Origin: CAG-390 sp964522215
Lineage (GTDB): Bacteria; Bacillota; Clostridia; Oscillospirales; CAG-272
Direction of reading: 5' to 3'
Assembly: GCA_964522215.1 (NCBI GenBank)
Contig: CAZFVR010000003.1
Coordinates: 62,001 to 126,000, forward strand
DNA: 64,000 nt
The position numbers were made by a program, and so were the translations under genes. The notes under the pieces are model-generated. The model worked only from the letters and a program-made list of their open reading frames with translations. It made no database searches and was not told the origin of the DNA. Of this stretch, positions 44,777-53,289 are shown one piece after another. Each line of letters opens with the position of its first letter. The stretch's first letter is position 1.

Positions 44777-46225
44777 TTATTCTTTATCCAACGCATCGGA
44801 TGCATTGTCTGCTGCAGCCTTCGAGGCACTGTCCCGGGCGGTACCAAGGTACTCCGGCAGCTTCATGCCCGCCATATCAAAAAGATCCGTCAGCGGAGGG
44901 ACCGATCTGTAAAGACCGGAGATAAAGCCTGCTGTACTGCTCTTGCCGTCACCGCCCGACTGGCCGTTATCCCATACGGTGACCTTATCGATCTTAAGGT
45001 TGCTGATCGCATCTACCTGGATGCGGGTGAGTTCCTCAAGCTTATCGGTTACCATAAGCCTTATAGCCGCGTTGGCATCGCCGCCGGCGGCGTTTATGAT
45101 CCGGGAAAGACCCTCGGCCTGCTTTATAAGTATCTCTCTTGCACCTGCGGCCTCGGCCTGCATCTTCATGAGTATGGCATCCGCCTCGCCTCTTGCCTTG
45201 CGTCGCAGCTGTTCGGCCTCCGCCTCCGCCTTAAGCTCGGCTTCCTTTTTGGCTATCTCGGCGCGAACAAGAACGTCCGCCTCGAGTCTTGCTTTTTCAA
45301 GGGATGCACGCGCGCTTTCGGCATCGCGCTGTGCGGCATAGGATTCTTCAAGTGCCTTTGCAGCTTGAATATTTTCGGCTGCCACTGCGCGCTTATTGGC
45401 CTCGGCTTCCCTTTCGCGGCGGGTAGCATCAGATTCGGCTATCTTGGCCTTTGCCTCGTTCTCACCGGCGATAGCCTCGGAATTTGCACGGGAGACGTTT
45501 ATTCTTTGATCCTTTTCTGCGGCAGATGCACCTATAGCACCGTTTCTGTCCGCCTCGGCAACCGAGATCTTTGCATCGTTGATAGCTTTTGCGGCTGCTT
45601 CCTTACCCAGGGCGGCGATATATCCGCTCTCGTCATCGATATCCGTTACGTTAACGTTGATAAGGCGAAGACCTATCTTTTTAAGCTCTGTTTCTACGTT
45701 GCCGGATACGGCATCAAGGAATTTATCACGGTCGGTATTGATCTCCTCAATATCCATCGTGGCAATTACAAGACGAAGCTGACCAAAGATTATATCCTTT
45801 GCAAGCTCCTGTATCTCCGCAAGCTTCAGCCCCAGCAAACGCTCGGCGGCGTTTTGCATCACGCCTACCTCGGTGGAGATACCAACGGTAAAGCGAGACG
45901 GAACATCAACACGTATGTTTTGGTGCGACAGTGCATTTGTAAGATCCACCGGGATTGACAGCGGGGTAAGATCAAGGTAATCATAGGACTGTACTATCGG
46001 AACGATAAACGCCGCGCCGCCGTGTATGCACTTGGCGGAGCGCTGTGTGCCGTCACGATTGGTGCCAACCTTACCATATATGACCATTATCTTATCCGAG
46101 GGACATTTTTTATACCTCGAAGCAAATACGACGATAAAGGCAAACAGGACAATGGCGATAGCAAAAACTATCATTGGTACGGTGGCGGAGAGCCCACCGG
46201 CCAGGAGAGGTACGAGATGTGTCAT
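44777..46225 (-). CDS. floT: Flotillin-like SPFH/band 7 protein
   Basis: Scaffold of functional membrane microdomains. One N-terminal membrane segment (VPMIVFAIAIVLFAFIVVFASRY), an SPFH domain (residues 60-230, with SIPVDLTNALSHQNIRVDVPSRF) and a long Ala/Glu coiled coil with repeated EA pairs (about 230-390, e.g. KKEAELKAEAEAEQLRRKARGEAD). It closely follows YuaG/FloT of Bacillus in plan and length (482 aa). AAAGGAT 7 nt upstream supports ATG 46225; the frame is open further up. It is the last gene of an operon with a membrane protein, an NfeD protein and a DUF1836 regulator. Confidence 0.93.
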   Translation of the reverse strand: MTHLVPLLAGGLSATVPMIVFAIAIVLFAFIVVFASRYKKCPSDKIMVIYGKVGTNRDGTQRSAKCIHGGAAFIVPIVQSYDYLDLTPLSIPVDLTNALSHQNIRVDVPSRFTVGISTEVGVMQNAAERLLGLKLAEIQELAKDIIFGQLRLVIATMDIEEINTDRDKFLDAVSGNVETELKKIGLRLINVNVTDIDDESGYIAALGKEAAAKAINDAKISVAEADRNGAIGASAAEKDQRINVSRANSEAIAGENEAKAKIAESDATRREREAEANKRAVAAENIQAAKALEESYAAQRDAESARASLEKARLEADVLVRAEIAKKEAELKAEAEAEQLRRKARGEADAILMKMQAEAAGAREILIKQAEGLSRIINAAGGDANAAIRLMVTDKLEELTRIQVDAISNLKIDKVTVWDNGQSGGDGKSSTAGFISGLYRSVPPLTDLFDMAGMKLPEYLGTARDSASKAAADNASDALDKE

Positions 46226-46303
46226 TTGATAGATCCTTTCTGATTTGATTGATTGTTTGTAATACAATGTATTATCATTTTGATCCGGTAACCGCAGGAG
46301 AGC

Positions 46304-47071
46304 TTATTCGATGGGATATTCAATGCCTTGCTGCTCGCCTGCACGGGATATGCGCGTGCCTATCTCATCGATATACAAGTCAGCATCAGCGGCGGCAAGG
46401 ACCGGTAGATCCGCGGCTGTTGTGCCGTCGGTGCGGGTGAGTATTATATGGCGGTATTTTGTTTTGCCGACATATACCTTGTCGCTTGCCTCGGTATCCT
46501 CGTATCTAACGCCGGAAAGTGATGTATAGGGCAGCTCGATAAAAGACTCTCGCATACTGCCATCGGTAATATCAACATATCTCTCACCGATGCAGATCGA
46601 TGCGGGCTTTAGCATAAAGCCGGAGAGTGAATAAACAGAGGAGCGCTCTCGCCCGTCCCCACCGCGCTTAAAGAGCGCGTGCTCATCATCAAAAAAGTAT
46701 GTACCGAAAAATATCGGCTCTGTATGGTGGGCGGAAGAATGATCACCGTAGCGTTGTTCGTTTTTATAGCGCCGCACATCTGTCTTTACAAATTTCTCAT
46801 TAAAGCTCCCCTCAAAAGCCTCGCAGAGAGATGCGGCGTTCTCATCTATCTCCGAATCCTTTATCCTGACCGCCGAGATGGTAGTGGCAAGGATCACACC
46901 AACAACGAGCAACGGTAGACCTATCATCATCATAAGCCCCTGCGGCAAGCCGTGTGTGCCGGCTAAAAAAACGACCATGATAAAGCCGATGGCGATAAGC
47001 GCGGCTGCAATGACGATGGGATAGACTTTATTTACCTGCTCAAAATACTTTTTATTGCGACGATAGTTCAT
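46304..47071 (-). CDS. Two-helix membrane protein of the flotillin operon, unknown
   Basis: No family recognised. Two membrane helices close to the N-terminus (residues 17-36 and 44-66), a linker, then a soluble domain of about 180 residues that looks beta-rich and PH-like: YFFDDEHALFKRG, MLKPASICIGERYVDITDGSM, ELPYTSLSGVRYEDT, HIILTRTDG. PH-like domains of this kind often follow two helices in bacterial membrane proteins. AGAGGAA 9 nt upstream supports ATG 47071. Its place between NfeD and flotillin suggests it belongs to the same membrane complex. Confidence 0.7.
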   Translation of the reverse strand: MNYRRNKKYFEQVNKVYPIVIAAALIAIGFIMVVFLAGTHGLPQGLMMMIGLPLLVVGVILATTISAVRIKDSEIDENAASLCEAFEGSFNEKFVKTDVRRYKNEQRYGDHSSAHHTEPIFFGTYFFDDEHALFKRGGDGRERSSVYSLSGFMLKPASICIGERYVDITDGSMRESFIELPYTSLSGVRYEDTEASDKVYVGKTKYRHIILTRTDGTTAADLPVLAAADADLYIDEIGTRISRAGEQQGIEYPIE

Positions 47072-47126
47072 GCTTTGTGATTCCTCTAAGTTACTCGGTC
47101 TCCTTGCGGATAGCTTTTATTTGTAG

Positions 47127-47300
47127 TAAGGCAACACCGCGCAATTCACGGCCGGAGCTTTTTCGTCCACTTGCTTACATAAGATCTATATTTCACAATT
47201 TTCCTTAGCGCAGGATAAGCTACGCGCGCAAAAAATTGTATCATCTGACGAATTTTCTGACGGCACAATTGAACGAAAAGATTTGTGCGGTGGTGCCTTA
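47127..47300. mobile_element. MITE-like non-coding element
   Basis: 174 bp with imperfect terminal inverted repeats: left end TAAGGCAACACCGCGCAATT, right end (read inwards) TAAGGCACCACCGCACAAAT, 17 of 20 matching. Both ends carry TA, consistent with TA target duplication as made by IS630/Tc1-type transposases. Further inward matching (CTTTTTCGT near the left, ACGAAAAG near the right) would let the whole element fold into a long hairpin. It has no open frame and lies inside the flotillin operon, between the NfeD gene and the two-helix membrane protein gene. No second copy was noticed in the window. Confidence 0.55.
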
Positions 47301-47311
47301 AATTTCTTATT

Positions 47312-47917
47312 TTATTTCTTTGCGTTGCCGTCCAGCGGCTCGACCACCAAAACATCGCCGTCTCCTACGGCAACGACTCTTACATATCGGCCTGTAGCCA
47401 ATGCTTCACTGTTTGCGGTGATAGCACTGTACTCGCAAAACTTTTCCTGAAGGGTGATGGTCACCTTGCCGGAACCCTGCCCTGCGGCGGGGATGGGTAT
47501 GTATATCTGCGCCACCTTACCGACGGCGTTTGAGATATCTATGTTGCCCGACGACTGCAAACGCAGAATGCCGCGCATTAAAAATGCGATGCCGACGAGC
47601 GTTGCAATACCCGCCGCGACCGAAATGAGCACCGCCGCCCAATCGGGAAGCGAGGTCTCAAGCAGACCGACGCCGAGCCAGCCTGTGATGCAGAGCATTG
47701 AAAGTATACCGCGCACCGAGAAAAGCGTAAGGCCGTCATCGATCGATGCGGCATCTATATCGGTATCCGGTATACCGTCGCCGTCAAGATCTATGCCGTC
47801 GTCCCCGATACCGATGAGTTGAAGCACCGTTTGGATGATGAGCAATGCCGTTGACGGTATGGCTATCAGTGCAAATATCTGCTGAACCAGTTCAAGTCCG
47901 TTCCACCAGTTTATCAT
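47312..47917 (-). CDS. NfeD-like membrane protein (YuaF type)
   Basis: Partner of flotillin. Three hydrophobic helices (about residues 12-36, 65-83, 88-112) and a C-terminal OB-fold domain (residues 125-198: AVGKVAQIYIPIPAAGQGSGKVTI, RYVRVVAVGDGDVLVVEPL). In the loop between helices 1 and 2 there is an acidic repeat, DLDGDGIPDTDID (about residues 43-55), which matches a thrombospondin type 3 or EF-hand-like calcium-binding sequence; this is not usual for YuaF. GAAAGGAATC upstream of ATG 47917. The MITE-like element begins 12 bp after its stop. Confidence 0.88.
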   Translation of the reverse strand: MINWWNGLELVQQIFALIAIPSTALLIIQTVLQLIGIGDDGIDLDGDGIPDTDIDAASIDDGLTLFSVRGILSMLCITGWLGVGLLETSLPDWAAVLISVAAGIATLVGIAFLMRGILRLQSSGNIDISNAVGKVAQIYIPIPAAGQGSGKVTITLQEKFCEYSAITANSEALATGRYVRVVAVGDGDVLVVEPLDGNAKK

Positions 47918-47966
47918 AACAATAGATTCCTTTCAGTATAGTTTATATAGGTCGCGCAACTGCGGC

Positions 47967-48551
47967 TCAGGCTTTCATCAAACGATCGACCATTGCATCC
48001 GACCCGGATTTAATAATAGATGCATAATACGCGATCACGATTATCTCAAGCGCTGAGTTGAGGCGACGGCGCGCGCCGCCGATCTTTTCCTCATAATCGG
48101 ATGTGACCCTTGCAATGCACTCACGAAGCGTAGTCTCGTCCGTTTCGCCGCCAAAGATCATAAGTTCGTCAAGTATACGGCAGATGTAATCATAGAGCCG
48201 TGAATCTCTGATGATGTCGTCCGAACGGTCATATACACGCCCGTTGATGTATGATATTAAAAAAGCTATCTTATCAAGCTGCATGCAGGAGCGGAGCATA
48301 TTTATTATCAGGATATGCGCCAGCTGATCGATATCATACTTTTTAAGTTTTGCGTTGGCCACCCAGCCGCGTTTGGTCCAGTTTTGCAGTGTAGACCCGT
48401 CAATGCCGGATATCTCCCTGATCTGCGACAGCATTATGCCATCCTGAATGTAAAATATCTTCTTCAAAAAATCCATTCCGGTAACATTCCCCATCGCTTC
48501 GCGGCGGAGCACGGTTCCGGGAATGTACACATCATTGATCTGAAGATTCAT
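47967..48551 (-). CDS. DUF1836 family transcription regulator
   Basis: 194 aa with a MerR-like helix-turn-helix: LSQIREISGIDGSTLQNWTKRGWVA, followed by KYDIDQLAHILIINMLRSCMQLDKIAFLISYING, the typical DUF1836 core in Firmicutes. The C-terminal 80 residues are helical. GGAGGAAAG precedes ATG 48551. The NfeD gene starts 49 bp downstream with no promoter visible between, so this protein probably heads and controls the flotillin operon. Confidence 0.88.
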   Translation of the reverse strand: MNLQINDVYIPGTVLRREAMGNVTGMDFLKKIFYIQDGIMLSQIREISGIDGSTLQNWTKRGWVANAKLKKYDIDQLAHILIINMLRSCMQLDKIAFLISYINGRVYDRSDDIIRDSRLYDYICRILDELMIFGGETDETTLRECIARVTSDYEEKIGGARRRLNSALEIIVIAYYASIIKSGSDAMVDRLMKA

Positions 48552-48588
48552 TTCTTTCCTCCTTATTCATCCGTCTTGCGATGATTTT

Positions 48589-48617
48589 ATTATATCACGC
48601 AGTCATTGGATTGTCAA
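48589..48617 (-). promoter_or_regulatory. Promoter of the DUF1836-NfeD-flotillin operon
   Basis: Minus strand TTGACA, 17 bp, TATAAT with extended -10 (TGA). Confidence 0.88.
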
Positions 48618-48672
48618 TATTCGAGCATAATTTTTTTGTTCTTTTATAGGATTTATGGTCGGCAGCAATGCA

Positions 48673-49335
48673 TCACATACCCAAGGCAGCCGGCAGCTCG
48701 CTGATATCCGCAAGTTCAAGATCTGCCGTGTATCCCTCGCCGGCGGGTGTATATTTTGCAAAAAAGCCTTGATGCACACGCACCGTCATCATGCCGCACT
48801 CATGCGCGGGCTTTATATCGTTATCCGCTCTGTCACCCACCATCACGGCTTCCCCGGCGGTGCAGCCCGCCGCATCGAGCGCTGCAAGGAATATATCCGG
48901 CGCAGGCTTTTCCATACCGCACTCGGCGCTTGCCATTATAACTGATATATTATCTTCAAGCCCAAAGCGGTGCAGACGTTCGGCTGCGCCCGGCAGTTGA
49001 TTTGCAATGATGCCGAGCTTATATTTTTTTGCAAGGCGAGAGAGGACCTCGGCCGCCGCGGGATAAGGGCGCTCTCCCTCCGCAGTGTACGGGATATGCT
49101 CGACCCCTATGCTCTCGCAGGTGCGGCCTATCGGCGAATGCCCCGCCGCGCCGAATGCCTCGGCTCTCATCATAAATTCATCAAGTGTCAGGTATACCCC
49201 GTGCTCTGCCGCACGCGCTATGGCGATCTCGGCGCGGCGACAATGCTCACCATACTCATCCACCAATGTGTATCCCATATCAAAAAAGATCCATTTTGCC
49301 TGCTTAAGCTTCTCGCAAGCTTGATTCATATCCAT
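48673..49335 (-). CDS. HAD-superfamily hydrolase (YjjG-like)
   Basis: Motif I is FFDMGYTLVDEYG, with the nucleophile Asp but Gly in place of the second Asp in the strict DxD sense (FDxGxTL form, common in nucleotidase-like HADs); motif II IIANQLPG, motif III Lys in CGMEKPAPDIF and motif IV VMVGDRADNDIKPA. Helical cap between I and II. A cytoplasmic phosphatase with unknown substrate. ATG 49335 is chosen from the start of homology; no strong Shine-Dalgarno site. 220 aa. Divergent from the M50 gene. Confidence 0.85.
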   Translation of the reverse strand: MDMNQACEKLKQAKWIFFDMGYTLVDEYGEHCRRAEIAIARAAEHGVYLTLDEFMMRAEAFGAAGHSPIGRTCESIGVEHIPYTAEGERPYPAAAEVLSRLAKKYKLGIIANQLPGAAERLHRFGLEDNISVIMASAECGMEKPAPDIFLAALDAAGCTAGEAVMVGDRADNDIKPAHECGMMTVRVHQGFFAKYTPAGEGYTADLELADISELPAALGM

Positions 49336-49454
49336 TTTCAAATTCTCGCTAACGATTTTTTTGTTTTTTGGCGCGATCGCCGTTATTGTTCGGTCATACC
49401 GCTCTGATGCAGCAGCGCCTGCTCGGCTGTGATACTGCGGCATCCACTGTGTAT

Positions 49455-49483
49455 ATTTTATCATATTCGGCGCGATATTGCAA
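49455..49483 (-). promoter_or_regulatory. Promoter of the HAD gene at 48.7 kb
   Basis: Minus strand TTGCAA, 17 bp, TAAAAT with extended -10 (TGA); leader of about 110 nt. Confidence 0.6.
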
Positions 49484-49520
49484 TGACCGTGACGAAAAAA
49501 CTGAGGGTATATTTATAATT

Positions 49521-50126
49521 ATGAAGATAAGTTTTTTTAAGATAGGAGCGCTCCCCGCCGCGCTTATTGCGATAATGCTTATATTTCAGCCGCCGGACAT
49601 TGCCCTACCCTCTCTTGCGGCGGCGGTGATACACGAATGCGGGCATCTTTTTGCGTCGCGTGCCCTGGGGATAGGCTTGCATTCGCTTGAAATAGGTCCG
49701 CTCGGCGCTACGATAAAAACGCACGGCGCACTGATATCATACGGCAGAGAGTGGACTCTTTGCGCGGCGGGACCCGGCGCCAATCTTGTATCCGCCGCGC
49801 TGACATATCTGCTGTTTGCCGACACCGCGGAATTCAGCTCTCACGGTACGGCATTTAATTTTTTTGCCGTGTCGCTATCTCTGGCCGCTCTAAATCTTTT
49901 GCCGATCGACGGCTTTGACGGCGGGAGGATGCTGGCGGCTACCGTATGCCGCGCACTTGGTCCGCGCGTCTCCGCCGCCATGGTGGATGTTGGAACGCTC
50001 CTGTCCCTTTTGATGCTTTGGGGGCTTTCGGTATATCTTTTGCTTTGCCACGGCTCATCCCTCTCGCTTTTTGTTTTTTCCGCCTCTGTATTTTGCCGTG
50101 TGTTTTTGGAGGGGGACAGGGGATAG
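49521..50126 (+). CDS. M50 family site-2-type metalloprotease (SpoIVFB-like)
   Basis: Intramembrane zinc protease. The zinc motif HECGH is residues 38-42 in AAAVIHECGHLFASRALG, within a helix; the third ligand is the Asp of LNLLPIDGFDGGRML, the usual LDG of the family. Four to five membrane helices in 201 aa, no PDZ and no CBS domain, like SpoIVFB, which cuts pro-sigma-K in the mother cell. Without spoIVFA next to it, a sporulation role is only possible. GAGGG lies 11 nt before ATG 49521; the open frame upstream is not conserved in type. Confidence 0.87.
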   Translation: MKISFFKIGALPAALIAIMLIFQPPDIALPSLAAAVIHECGHLFASRALGIGLHSLEIGPLGATIKTHGALISYGREWTLCAAGPGANLVSAALTYLLFADTAEFSSHGTAFNFFAVSLSLAALNLLPIDGFDGGRMLAATVCRALGPRVSAAMVDVGTLLSLLMLWGLSVYLLLCHGSSLSLFVFSASVFCRVFLEGDRG

Positions 50127-50289
50127 ATCGATCGCGCGGCCGCAGACTGCGGGGATGAGGACGACAGAGATTTTTTGAGGATTTAAGAGTTATTTTGAGA
50201 AATACCTGCCTTTTTTTGAGTTTTTGCGAGCATTCGGGCGCAGATTTTGATTTTTTTCGATTTTTGGGCAACTTTTTTATCAAATACTA

Positions 50290-50318
50290 TTGCAAAAGCA
50301 CGCATTATCTGCTACAAT
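50290..50318 (+). promoter_or_regulatory. potA: Promoter of potABCD
   Basis: TTGCAA, 17 bp, TACAAT with extended -10 (TGC). Transcription would begin near 50325 and produce a leader of about 165 nt. The 160 bp between the M50 stop (50126) and this promoter are T-rich and hold no gene. Confidence 0.75.
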
Positions 50319-50324
50319 ATGAGC

Positions 50325-50489
50325 GGAAAACGAGGTACGCAGGTACACACGGCTTTTTTACAAACCGCCGGGCATAAGTTTGCTGCCGATGGCAGAACCT
50401 ATTTTATGTTCCGTGCGGTTTGTATTGCTTTTTTCCGTTGTGTGACATAGACCCGTTCCGGATTTTTTATACCAAAGGAAAGTATCGGA
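50325..50489 (+). promoter_or_regulatory. Structured 5' leader of potA with attenuator-like terminator
   Basis: The leader contains a perfect 9-bp stem ACAAACCGC (50360-50368) / GCGGTTTGT (50415-50423), followed by ATTGCTTTTTT (50424-50434), which has the form of an intrinsic terminator upstream of the coding start. Inside are CATAA/TTATG (50373-50377 with 50404-50408) and CTGCC/GGCAG (50383-50395) stems. An outer pairing CACAC/GTGTG (50346-50350 with 50440-50444) could close the whole structure. This resembles a riboswitch or attenuator, but matches no class I can name. The ligand, if any, is unknown; a polyamine would be logical. Confidence 0.5.
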
Positions 50490-51611
50490 ATGAACAATGA
50501 AAAGCTTGTGGAGCTACACTCAGTCTCCAAGGAATTTGACGGCGAACAGGTGCTTCGCTCGATCGACCTCGACGTACACAACGAGGAATTTGTAACTCTT
50601 CTCGGTCCCTCCGGTTGCGGCAAGACCACAACACTGAGGATAATAGGCGGCTTTGTTACGCCCGACTCGGGAGATGTGATGTTTGAGGGTAAACGCATTA
50701 ACGATCTGCCACCCTACAAACGGCAGGTCAACACCGTTTTCCAACGTTATGCGCTCTTCCCCCACCTTAACGTTTACGAAAATATAGCATTCGGACTGCG
50801 GCTTAAAAAGATGCCGGACGCCCAGATCCGCGAGGAAGTAAAGAGCATGCTCTCCCTTGTCAACCTCAAGGGCTTTGAGACCCGCCGCGTGACCAATCTT
50901 TCCGGCGGTCAGCAGCAGCGCGTGGCAATAGCACGTGCGCTTATCAATCGCCCCAAGCTCCTTTTGCTTGACGAGCCTCTCGGAGCGCTGGATCTTAAGC
51001 TCCGCAAGGACATGCAGGTGGAGCTGAAGCAGATGCAGCGCCGTACCGGCATTACCTTTATTTATGTTACGCATGATCAAGAGGAGGCACTCTCAATGTC
51101 CGACACGATAGTGGTTATGGCGGACGGCAAGATACAGCAGATAGGCACTCCCGAAAAGATATACAACGAGCCGGAAAACGCTTTTGTTGCCGACTTTATT
51201 GGTGAATCGAATATAGTTTCCGGTGTTATGAACGAGGACTACCTCGTCTCCTTTGCCGGCCAAAAGTTTAAATGCGAGGATCACGGCTTTGCCAAAAACG
51301 AGCCTGTTGACGTTGTGGTTCGCCCGGAGGATATCGATATCGTTCCCGTTGGCGAGAGCATGCTGACCGGCCGCGTTACAAGCGTTACTTTCAAGGGCGA
51401 CTATTACGAGGTCATCGCCGACATTGATAACTTTAAATGGATGATAGAGACCACCGACCGCTTTGCGCCGGGTCAGACCATCGGCATCTCTATCGACCCC
51501 AACGAGATACAGGTAATGCGCCGCTCCGAATATTCCGGCAAATTCGGCGACTATTCCACCTTCAGCGATGAGATGGAGCATCTCTCCGACATTGTGGAGG
51601 CAGAGGAATGA
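50490..51611 (+). CDS. potA: Spermidine/putrescine ABC transporter, ATP-binding protein
   Basis: ATPase of the PotABCD polyamine importer. Walker [18 protein letters not shown]-loop QRYALFPHL, signature [16 protein letters not shown], Walker [13 protein letters not shown] and H-loop [10 protein letters not shown]. After residue 240 a TOBE-type regulatory domain follows ([29 protein letters not shown]). 373 aa. AAAGGAAAG precedes ATG 50490. Its last 4 bases overlap potB (ATGA). Confidence 0.97.
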   Translation: MNNEKLVELHSVSKEFDGEQVLRSIDLDVHNEEFVTLLGPSGCGKTTTLRIIGGFVTPDSGDVMFEGKRINDLPPYKRQVNTVFQRYALFPHLNVYENIAFGLRLKKMPDAQIREEVKSMLSLVNLKGFETRRVTNLSGGQQQRVAIARALINRPKLLLLDEPLGALDLKLRKDMQVELKQMQRRTGITFIYVTHDQEEALSMSDTIVVMADGKIQQIGTPEKIYNEPENAFVADFIGESNIVSGVMNEDYLVSFAGQKFKCEDHGFAKNEPVDVVVRPEDIDIVPVGESMLTGRVTSVTFKGDYYEVIADIDNFKWMIETTDRFAPGQTIGISIDPNEIQVMRRSEYSGKFGDYSTFSDEMEHLSDIVEAEE

Positions 51612-52447
51612 CACCGAAAAAAAGAAGTCTTTTGCGCTCCGCTGCAGCCGCGCCGCACATAGTGTGGTCGGTGCTGTTTATTGTTGCACCGCTGATATTC
51701 GTGCTTTATTACGCGTTTACCGACAGCGAGGGCAACTTTACCTTTGAAAATATCACATCCCTTGCAGATTACTCGGAGACCTTTATGCTCTCGGTCTGCT
51801 TTGCGATAATCGCCACCGTCGTTTGCCTTTTGATAGCCTACCCGCTGGCATATGCCATATCCCGCACCGGGGCACGCACACAGCGCGCGCTGATTATGCT
51901 TGCCATGCTCCCCATGTGGATGAACCTGCTTATCAGGACCTACTCCATGCTTGCCATCCTTGATGACGGCGGCTTTTTGAACAAGCTTGTAACATCGATA
52001 GGACTGCCGGAGCTTCACATAGTCGGCACGCCCGGCGCGGTGATATTCGGTATGGTATATAATTTCTTCCCCTATATGCTCCTGCCGATATACACTACCA
52101 TGTCAAAAATGGACACGCGTCTCATCGAAGCGGCGCAGGATCTCGGCTGCAACAGCCTTGGTGTGCTTCGCAGTGTGATATTTCCCCTCTCCGTCTCCGG
52201 TGTCATCTCCGGAGTTACAATGGTCTTTGTCCCCTCCATCAGCACCTTTTACATCTCGCAAAAGCTGGGCGGCGGCACATTTGATCTGATAGGAGACACT
52301 ATAGAGCGTCAGTTCCAACGCCCCGACACATATAATGTAGGCGCGTCGATATCGCTCGTTATGATGATACTTATCCTTATCTCTATCGCCGTCATGAACC
52401 ACTTTGCGGGGGAGGACGAGGATGTAAGCGGAGGTATGATAGTATGA
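51608..52447 (+). CDS. potB: Spermidine/putrescine ABC transporter, permease
   Basis: Inner-membrane permease with six predicted helices, beginning [22 protein letters not shown]. The EAA loop that docks on the ATPase reads [22 protein letters not shown]. 279 aa, standard for PotB. Overlaps potA and potC by 4 bp each, so the subunits are made together. Confidence 0.96.
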   Translation: MTPKKRSLLRSAAAAPHIVWSVLFIVAPLIFVLYYAFTDSEGNFTFENITSLADYSETFMLSVCFAIIATVVCLLIAYPLAYAISRTGARTQRALIMLAMLPMWMNLLIRTYSMLAILDDGGFLNKLVTSIGLPELHIVGTPGAVIFGMVYNFFPYMLLPIYTTMSKMDTRLIEAAQDLGCNSLGVLRSVIFPLSVSGVISGVTMVFVPSISTFYISQKLGGGTFDLIGDTIERQFQRPDTYNVGASISLVMMILILISIAVMNHFAGEDEDVSGGMIV

Positions 52448-53289
52448 AGCATCTTTCCCGTGTTTTTATAGCAATCTGCTATATCATTCTTTACGCGCCG
52501 ATAGCGGTGCTTATCCTCTTTTCCTTTAACAGCACCGCAAGCACAGGTGTGTTTTCCGGTTTCTCGCTCTACTGGTACAGCGAGCTGTTCCGCAGCAGTG
52601 ATGTTTTCGGCGCACTTCGCAACACCCTGATCCTTGCTGTCAGCTCATCGCTGACCGCCACGGTGATAGGCACATGTGCCGCCGTGGGGCTTGATCGCAT
52701 GCGCTCACGCCGTGCGCGCGCTGCGGTGACATCGATCACCAATATTCCAATGATGAACCCCGATATCGTCACCGGTGTTTCAATGATGCTCCTTTTTGTT
52801 TTTGTTGGCACAATGATAGGCGCGACAGAGGACAAGCTTAATTTTTGGACTCTTTTTGCCGCGCATGTTACATTCAACCTGCCCTACGTGATACTGAACG
52901 TCACGCCAAAACTCAAGAGCATGGATCGCAACCTACCGGAGGCGGCACTGGATCTTGGCTGTACGCCGCTTCAGTCCTTTTTCCGCGTAGAGCTTCCCGC
53001 AATACTGCCGGGTGTGCTCAGTGGTCTCATAATGGCATTCACCCTTTCGCTTGACGATTTCGTTATCAGCTATTTCACCTCCGGCAGTGATTTTCAAACA
53101 CTCCCCATACTCATCTACTCAATGACCAAAAAAGAGGTCAAGCCGGATATTTACGCCCTCTCCACCCTAATTATAATATCTATCCTTGTGCTTTTGCTCC
53201 TCTCAAACTTCATCAGCGATCGTTCTGAGAGCAGCAAGAAAAAAGCTCAAAGAGGCCGCAGTGCGGCAAAAGGAGGTGCGACAAAGTGA
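52444..53289 (+). CDS. potC: Spermidine/putrescine ABC transporter, permease
   Basis: Second permease, six helices, with FSFNSTASTGVFSGFSLYWY typical of PotC and the EAA loop EAALDLGCTPLQSFFRVELPAI. The C-terminus is basic and Lys/Ser/Arg-rich (SSKKKAQRGRSAAKGGATK). GGAGG 7 nt upstream of ATG 52444. Overlaps potD by 4 bp (GTGA). Confidence 0.96.
   Translation: MKHLSRVFIAICYIILYAPIAVLILFSFNSTASTGVFSGFSLYWYSELFRSSDVFGALRNTLILAVSSSLTATVIGTCAAVGLDRMRSRRARAAVTSITNIPMMNPDIVTGVSMMLLFVFVGTMIGATEDKLNFWTLFAAHVTFNLPYVILNVTPKLKSMDRNLPEAALDLGCTPLQSFFRVELPAILPGVLSGLIMAFTLSLDDFVISYFTSGSDFQTLPILIYSMTKKEVKPDIYALSTLIIISILVLLLLSNFISDRSESSKKKAQRGRSAAKGGATK

Noticed and set aside
48673..49335. HAD protein with Gly at the second Asp of motif I as a dead enzyme
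   Set aside because: The FDxGxTL form is common in active HAD nucleotidases and related phosphatases.
50195..50377. Small open frame (60 codons) before potA
   Set aside because: It runs through the promoter at 50290-50318, has no ribosome site and an odd Phe/Tyr-rich product.
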